Below the pieces are notes generated by a model, which had not been told where the DNA came from, did not search any database, and saw only the letters and a program-made list of their open reading frames with translations. Positions 59,099 to 64,000 of a stretch of 64,000 nt of DNA are shown here, piece by piece; position 1 is the stretch's first letter; each line of letters opens with the position of its first letter. Source of the DNA: Homalodisca vitripennis (taxonomy: Eukaryota; Arthropoda; Insecta; Hemiptera; Cicadellidae); the NCBI RefSeq assembly GCF_021130785.1, contig NC_060211.1, forward strand, positions 29,187,001-29,251,000, written 5' to 3'. A program made the position numbers and the translations under genes.

Positions 59099-59191
59099 TC
59101 ACTGTTGCCTCAAGACATGGAAGTTCAGATTAGAGTGACCTCAAAAACGGATCAATCCAAGATGATGGAGAAGGAAAAAGGGTGTATGTGA
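59099..59191 (+). CDS. Possible terminal coding exon, unidentified
   Basis: A good acceptor (pyrimidine-rich TTATTTAATTTATTCTGCAG) precedes 30 codons in phase 0. They begin SLLPQDMEVQIRVTSKTDQS, continue with a Lys/Glu-rich stretch, and stop at TGA (59189). The other two frames close sooner. The same strand and phase as the exon at 30473 would allow them to belong to one gene, but nothing in the sequence links them. It might instead be an internal exon using the GTGTATGTG-like donor, or chance. Confidence 0.25.
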   Translation, partial: SLLPQDMEVQIRVTSKTDQSKMMEKEKGCM

Positions 59192-59639
59192 TGTGAAAAC
59201 CAACTGACAAGCAATCAATGAAACTCAAATGAGTTGAGATCATTTTAAAAGTTATTCAAGTTTTATAAATATTGATAAAGAAAGGATTTTAAATAATCAA
59301 TAAAATTGTTGATAAACAAAATGGTAAACAAAAAGTGTAAAATATTACAAAACATATTGTATTTTCTTAAAGTTCAATACAAAACTAACAATTATCACAG
59401 AGAACTAATTAGACTAGATTTATTTTTCTAATCACATCTCACGGATTACTTTGAACAACAAATTTTCTTCATAAAAATATTTTTTTAAATGAAAACAAAT
59501 GTTTATGAAGTCAAAACATTTCAACATACGTGATATGGTATTGTACATTGTTTTAAAGTTGATTGAAACAAACATTTTCTACACCAAATATGTTTTTATT
59601 TCTTTTTGTTTTCAAGCTGTGAGACAAATACCTTGTTTC

Positions 59640-60060
59640 ACTTAACTCATCGACACCCTTCAATCAATTGCTTCCTAACAAGGACTAACTTCCCAAGGAG
59701 GGTTCACTTCAGTTTCTTTTTTAGGAAACTCAAGTACAAACTATTCTTGCAAAGCAAAAACCAATATTCCACTTACATCTGTACAACCCAATGGATGTCC
59801 AAGAGTGGCATTTGACTAACCGCAGATGATTATGGTAAAAAGGGCTGGTTGAGATATCTAATTTTTATGGAGGATGACCGTTGCAGTAGATGGGGCTCTA
59901 TTAATGTTCTAAGTTTGTAACGCTTAGGCATGAGGGAGTATTGCCTTCCCACAGTTTCTCCTGCCCACTTTGACTGGAAGACACTGGAACAGCTAACCTC
60001 CCCTTCTTTCAAGGTGAAATGACAGATACTGCCCATAATGTTGCTATGGTAGGAAGGGTT
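59640..60060 (+). repeat. Interspersed repeat family A, copy 5
   Basis: Collinear with the copy at 1505: TTCCCAAGGAGGGTTCACTT, AATGGATGTCCAAGAGTGGC, TTTGACTAACCGCAGATG, CCCACTTTGACTGGAA and AGGTGAAATGAC. Confidence 0.55.
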
Positions 60061-60560
60061 GATTCAATTGAATTTTGAGTTTAGCTCCTGTTCACCTTCC
60101 TTCTGTTGCATCTGGTAGCTGACACCGTCTCAGTGGTCTCATACTTGACTCCTGGAATCTGGAGTCATGTTCGTCTGAAGAGATCCAAAGAAAGTCGACA
60201 ACGAAGCAGCTCAAAACGAAACATTTACATTATTTTAATAGCAGGCATTGCAATAAAAGGAAGGTGAACTGGAGCATAACTCAAAATTGAATCAACCTTC
60301 CCTACAATAGCTACGTTATGTGTAGAAAACTTGGTTACTCCACCGTGCGTAGGGATTGCGTCTATCACATCGTAGTACACTCCATTGTGTACCTGATGAG
60401 ACTACCATTTTGTCTATTTATAGGGATCTCTGATGTCGAAACAGTGTAAATGTTTCGTTTTGAGCTTATTTGTCATCGACTTTCTTTGGATCTCTTCAAA
60501 CTAACATTACTCCAGAATCCAGGAGTTATCCGAGACAGTGTCAGAAACCAGATGCTGCAT
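60050..60560. mobile_element. Interlaced inverted repeats (two pairs)
   Basis: Pair 1: 60050-60104 (AGGAAGGGTTGATTC...) is inverted at 60256-60303. Pair 2: 60106-60230 (TGCATCTGGTAGCTGACACC...CGAAACATTTACAT) is inverted at 60448-60560. The right arm of pair 1 lies between the arms of pair 2. At 60393-60441 the plus strand has CTGATGA-GAC, a 31-base loop, then GTC-GAAAC. It is non-coding; probably two foldback copies overlapping. Confidence 0.7.
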
Positions 60561-60862
60561 GGGATACAGGAGGCGGTCTCTAAGCCACCTCACTCATCAT
60601 GAATACTCTGTCAATCCGGAAACAGTGCAAAGATCAATAGATTAAGTGAAATGAACGGTTCCATTTTCTTGTCCTAAGTGAAAACACACACAAAACATGA
60701 ATAAACCCAGTAGAAAGGTGATATTTAGATATCTAATACCAAGTCAATTTGTCAAAGACTACTGATATAGAGTGGCCACTGAAGTCATGGTACAATCTAC
60801 GAGACTGTGGCTGCAGCTTTATCTGACGCAGGTTGGACAGCGGTATACAATCAGTTGTTTGT

Positions 60863-61760
60863 CCCTGAAGAAGGATGACATAAACCTGATATATCCTGTG
60901 ATAGAGGCATCGAGATATGTCATTGACCCTGAAGAAGGATGACATAAACCTGATATATCCTGTGATAGAGGCTTCGAGGTATGTCATTGACCCTAAAGAA
61001 GGATGACATAAACTTGATATATCCTGTGATAGAGGCTTCGAGATATGTCATTGACCCTAAAGAAGGATGACATAAACCTGATATATCCTGTGATAGAGGC
61101 TTCGAGATATGTCATTGACCCTAAAGAAGGATGACATAAACCTGATATATCCTGTGATAGAGGCTTCGAGATATGTCATTGACCCTGAAGAAGGATGACA
61201 TAAACCTGATATGACCTGTGATGCAAGCTACGAGATATGTCATTGACCCTGAAGAAGTATGACATAAACCTCATATATCCTGTGATAGAGGCTTCGAGAT
61301 ATGTCATTGACCCTAAAGAAGGATGACATAAACCTGATATATCCTGTGATAGAGGCTTCGAGATATGTCATTGACCCTGAAGAAGGATGACATAAACCTG
61401 ATATGACCTGTGATGCAAGCTACGAGATATGTTATTGACCCTGAAGAAGGATGACATAAACCTGATATATCCTGTGATAGAGGCTTCGAGATATGTCATT
61501 GACCCTGAAGAAGGATGACATAAACCTGATATGACCTGTGATGCAAGCTACGAGATATGTCATTGACCCTAAAGAAGGATGACATAAACCTGATATATCC
61601 TGTGATAGAGGCTTCGAGATATGTCATTGACCCTGAAGAAGGATGACATAAACCTGATATGACCTGTGATGCAAGCTACGAGATATGTCATTGACCCTGA
61701 AGAAAGGATGACATAAACCTGATATATCCTGTGATAGACGCTACGAGATATGTCATTGTC
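60863..61760. repeat. 64-bp tandem array, 14 units of two types
   Basis: Units start with CCCTGAAGAAGGATGACATA or CCCTAAAGAAGG and are 64 bp. Type A has ATATATCCTGTGATAGAGGC and type B has ATATGACCTGTGATGCAAGC. The order is AAAAABAABABABA. One single-base insertion occurs in the last unit (GAAGAAAGG). Confidence 0.95.
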
Positions 61761-63342
61761 ACTCAGGTTTCAATGAATGTTCTTGTGTTGAGCTGTTTTA
61801 ATGTTGCAGATGTGACCTAATTATAGAATTACCCAAAGTCGCCCCTGTGTTAGAAGTAAAAATGTCAAAGCCAGTACATGTCCTACACAGTTACTTGGTA
61901 CTGGATTTAATCATCTATGGGCGCAATGATCTCAATAAATTTGTTTATTACTGATTTGTACTAGAAATGCCAAACAAAAAAAACAAATAAAAAGTATTCA
62001 AATAAACCAATGAATTAAGCCTGTTTACTAAGAAAAAAAAATAACCAATTTACTGATTGCTTCAGTTACACACTCAGTACAAACAATTGAATCAATGTTA
62101 AAATATTGCAGTAATAATAATTGGATTTTGTTATAAAACTACGGAAGAAATGCAATGAGTCATGGGAGTGTTTAAAAATAAACAGACTTCATTTTAATTG
62201 GAAAAGTTAAACTTAAAAAAAAACCAAAAACTTAGTTATAAACGGTTTTTTTTCATAAAACCTCTAAAAAAAAGGAATATAAAATATACATTTAGGTAAG
62301 ATAAGGGAGGCTTAGTAGAACAGAGAACTTTTTAATCCCAACTTCACCTCTAAGAAAGACATTTTTCATTTCATTATATACTGGCCTTGAAGAATAAGAA
62401 AGATACCAATGGGTGTCATTTGGGTCTGGGTCAGATTATTCTTGGCTATATGATACTGAGAAAGTAGAAATAGGATTTTTTTTACCACTTAATAAATTGT
62501 TTTTGCAGTGTTATTTACTTTATTATCATTTTAAACTTTAGTCATTTGTGTTTACCCATGTTAAAAATTAGGCAGCCAACTACTGTTGGCTACTGGTGAG
62601 TTTGTGCAGTTTGTGTTTATTTTTACCATTTTTTACGTCCTTGGCTACATATTCAATATTTTTATATAACGTACAAATACGAGCTTGTGTTTTTCATCGT
62701 CAAACATAAAAATGATTGTTTTTAATTTTATTTTATTTAGTTAATACTTATACCTTATTATATGCTAAAAACCTATATTTTGAATTTTTATAATTTTAAA
62801 CGCAGATGCAGAACCAGGCTTTACAATATTTTTCAAACATCTTTAAAAACATAAAATTTTACTGCACTTCTTGCAAATCCTAGTACTATGGTATTTTTTG
62901 GATGTATTTGAAAAAAAGTCAGGCTATTTTTGGGATGTAATTTAAATAATAGGGTGGCACTCAAAAGGATAAAGAGTGATCAAAAAGTCATTTTCAACAC
63001 TGGAAAGATATCTACCACTCCTGAACTATCAATTATGTTGCTTGGATGTTGGATTCATCTCCATTTTATCTCCAAAGTCAACTAACCAGTCAGAGGATAA
63101 AACAAGCTGCTACGCAAAACTTGGTGAAAGAAAAGGAATTCGATCATTTTGGCAATACATGACTCAGAGAATTACACAGGATATTTTTGTTTAAGTATAA
63201 CTCGATAACAAGAGTTCACTAAAAATAACAATAAATAATTTCCAGTATCTACTAAAAAAGCAGACAACAACATAATTTAAACAATAATGTAGCTCATATT
63301 TAATGTGCTATATTTGCATAATTTTGATAACTAAAATGATGC
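61761..63342. other. No recognisable gene
   Basis: AT-rich sequence with a 72-codon plus frame (62976-63194) lacking a recognisable domain. This may be intron or 3' flank of the exon at 63343. Confidence 0.4.
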
Positions 63343-63479
63343 TTATGGATAGTAAATGTTCTCGGTGAGGGAGTAACGGAGAGCAGCACCACACACACTG
63401 AAGGGGTTATCGTAAAGGTCAGAGTTGATGCTATAAGCCTTATCCATCCTTTTGAGTCCTGCTTCAATTTTCGTTTCAT
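63343..63479 (-). CDS. Probable last coding exon of an unidentified gene (minus strand)
   Basis: On the minus strand an AG acceptor (ATGAG|ATGAAACG, at 63480-63481) leads into about 45 codons reading ETKIEAGLKRMDKAYSINSD, then LYDNPFSVCGAALRYSLTEN, then IYYP and TAA. The acceptor implies that the first codon is split 1+2. A TGA lies in frame just upstream, so the frame cannot simply extend. Composition is richer in G+C than its surroundings and residue use looks like a genuine protein. I do not recognise the family. The upstream exons would lie beyond 63.5 kb, possibly outside the window. A poly-A signal was not seen close by. Confidence 0.5.
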
Positions 63480-63481
63480 CT

Positions 63482-64000
63482 CATTTTTCCCAACAAATAA
63501 TATAAACAGTACCAGGTGTTCATTATTTCTCTTCCATCCCTCAAAACATTAAAATTGTATACTCCATCACAATGAAAACGTAAGAACATAATTCAGGAAA
63601 TTAATGAAAATAAAGTAAGCTTTGGTTACTGACGTGCAAAGCACAAGGTTCACAACATTTGTTCACTTATAGAATAATTTTGTAAAAATTAAATAAAGAT
63701 ATTTCCGGCTCAGTTGGAAGAAGTAGGTAGATTTTGTGATAACTGAAATATTATTAATTTATTCTTGAAATGGCATAAATTCTCTGAAATATATAAATGG
63801 CAAACCAAGCTGGCCAATGGATTTAGCAGAGATATTTATTAAACCTTTTTCACGTATTTTTTACGCATGAAACGTCTTCACACCTAACGAAAATGGCAGA
63901 TTTCAATACTCAAAACGTAATGTTGTACGTTTTGTAACATAAAATTATTGAAAATGTTTAGAGTACTATTATTCTTTTAAACCTTACCTTACATTGCAAT
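63482..64000. other. No recognisable gene (possible intron)
   Basis: AT-rich sequence to the window end. It would be intronic if the exon at 63343 is real. Confidence 0.35.

Overview
This is an AT-rich, repeat-dominated stretch of an animal nuclear genome, almost certainly an insect. Hemiptera is my best guess, but that is inference. The evidence is spliced-exon signals, Helitrons with TC...CTAG ends, hAT, Mutator-like and mariner-like remnants, LINE reverse-transcriptase fossils, tRNA-headed SINE-like units, microsatellites and several kilobases of satellite DNA. There are no operons, ribosome binding sites or CRISPR arrays.

The only intact, confidently recognised gene is at 49326-50726 (+). 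It is a 466-codon uninterrupted CELF/Bruno-type RNA-binding protein with three RRMs. Relatives are normally split by many introns, so this looks like a retained retrocopy. Weaker gene evidence: a 43-codon first exon with an excellent splice donor at 30473-30601 (+); a probable last exon at 63343-63479 (-); a possible exon at 59099-59191 (+); and a decayed exon resembling a family-92 glycosyltransferase at 56012-56230 (-).

Layout. 0-8.7 kb: dispersed repeats, a mariner-like transposase fossil, a 480-bp foldback element, a Helitron and a GC-rich element with TA target sites. 8.7-14.3 kb: a 97-bp satellite with a 1193-bp higher-order duplication. 15.7-17.1 kb: nine 159-bp monomers with no length change. 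17.5-24.2 kb: a TIR element, a split repeat and two Helitrons, one with both ends. 24.4-24.9 kb: a decayed octapeptide-repeat reading frame. 25.9-34.1 kb: LINE, simple repeats, the first exon and a SINE piece. 36.7-45.4 kb: hAT MITE, TIR element, 9 x 111-bp array, large palindrome, Helitron, Mutator-like element and deleted hAT. 45.9-47.4 kb: LINE fossil plus three tRNA-like units with a shared leader. 48.5-55.5 kb: the CELF gene between further hAT MITEs. 56-64 kb: minisatellites, foldback elements and the last exon.

The most interesting cross-cutting pattern is that four otherwise unrelated foldback elements (5.4, 41.1, 58.5 and 60.1 kb) carry a short hairpin framed by CTGANGA-like and GAAA sequences. 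That is the arrangement of a hammerhead-ribozyme core, as known from Penelope-like retroelements. Other leads are the tRNA-like unit enclosed by a 17-bp inverted repeat, the octapeptide array, and the arrays that record how they grew.
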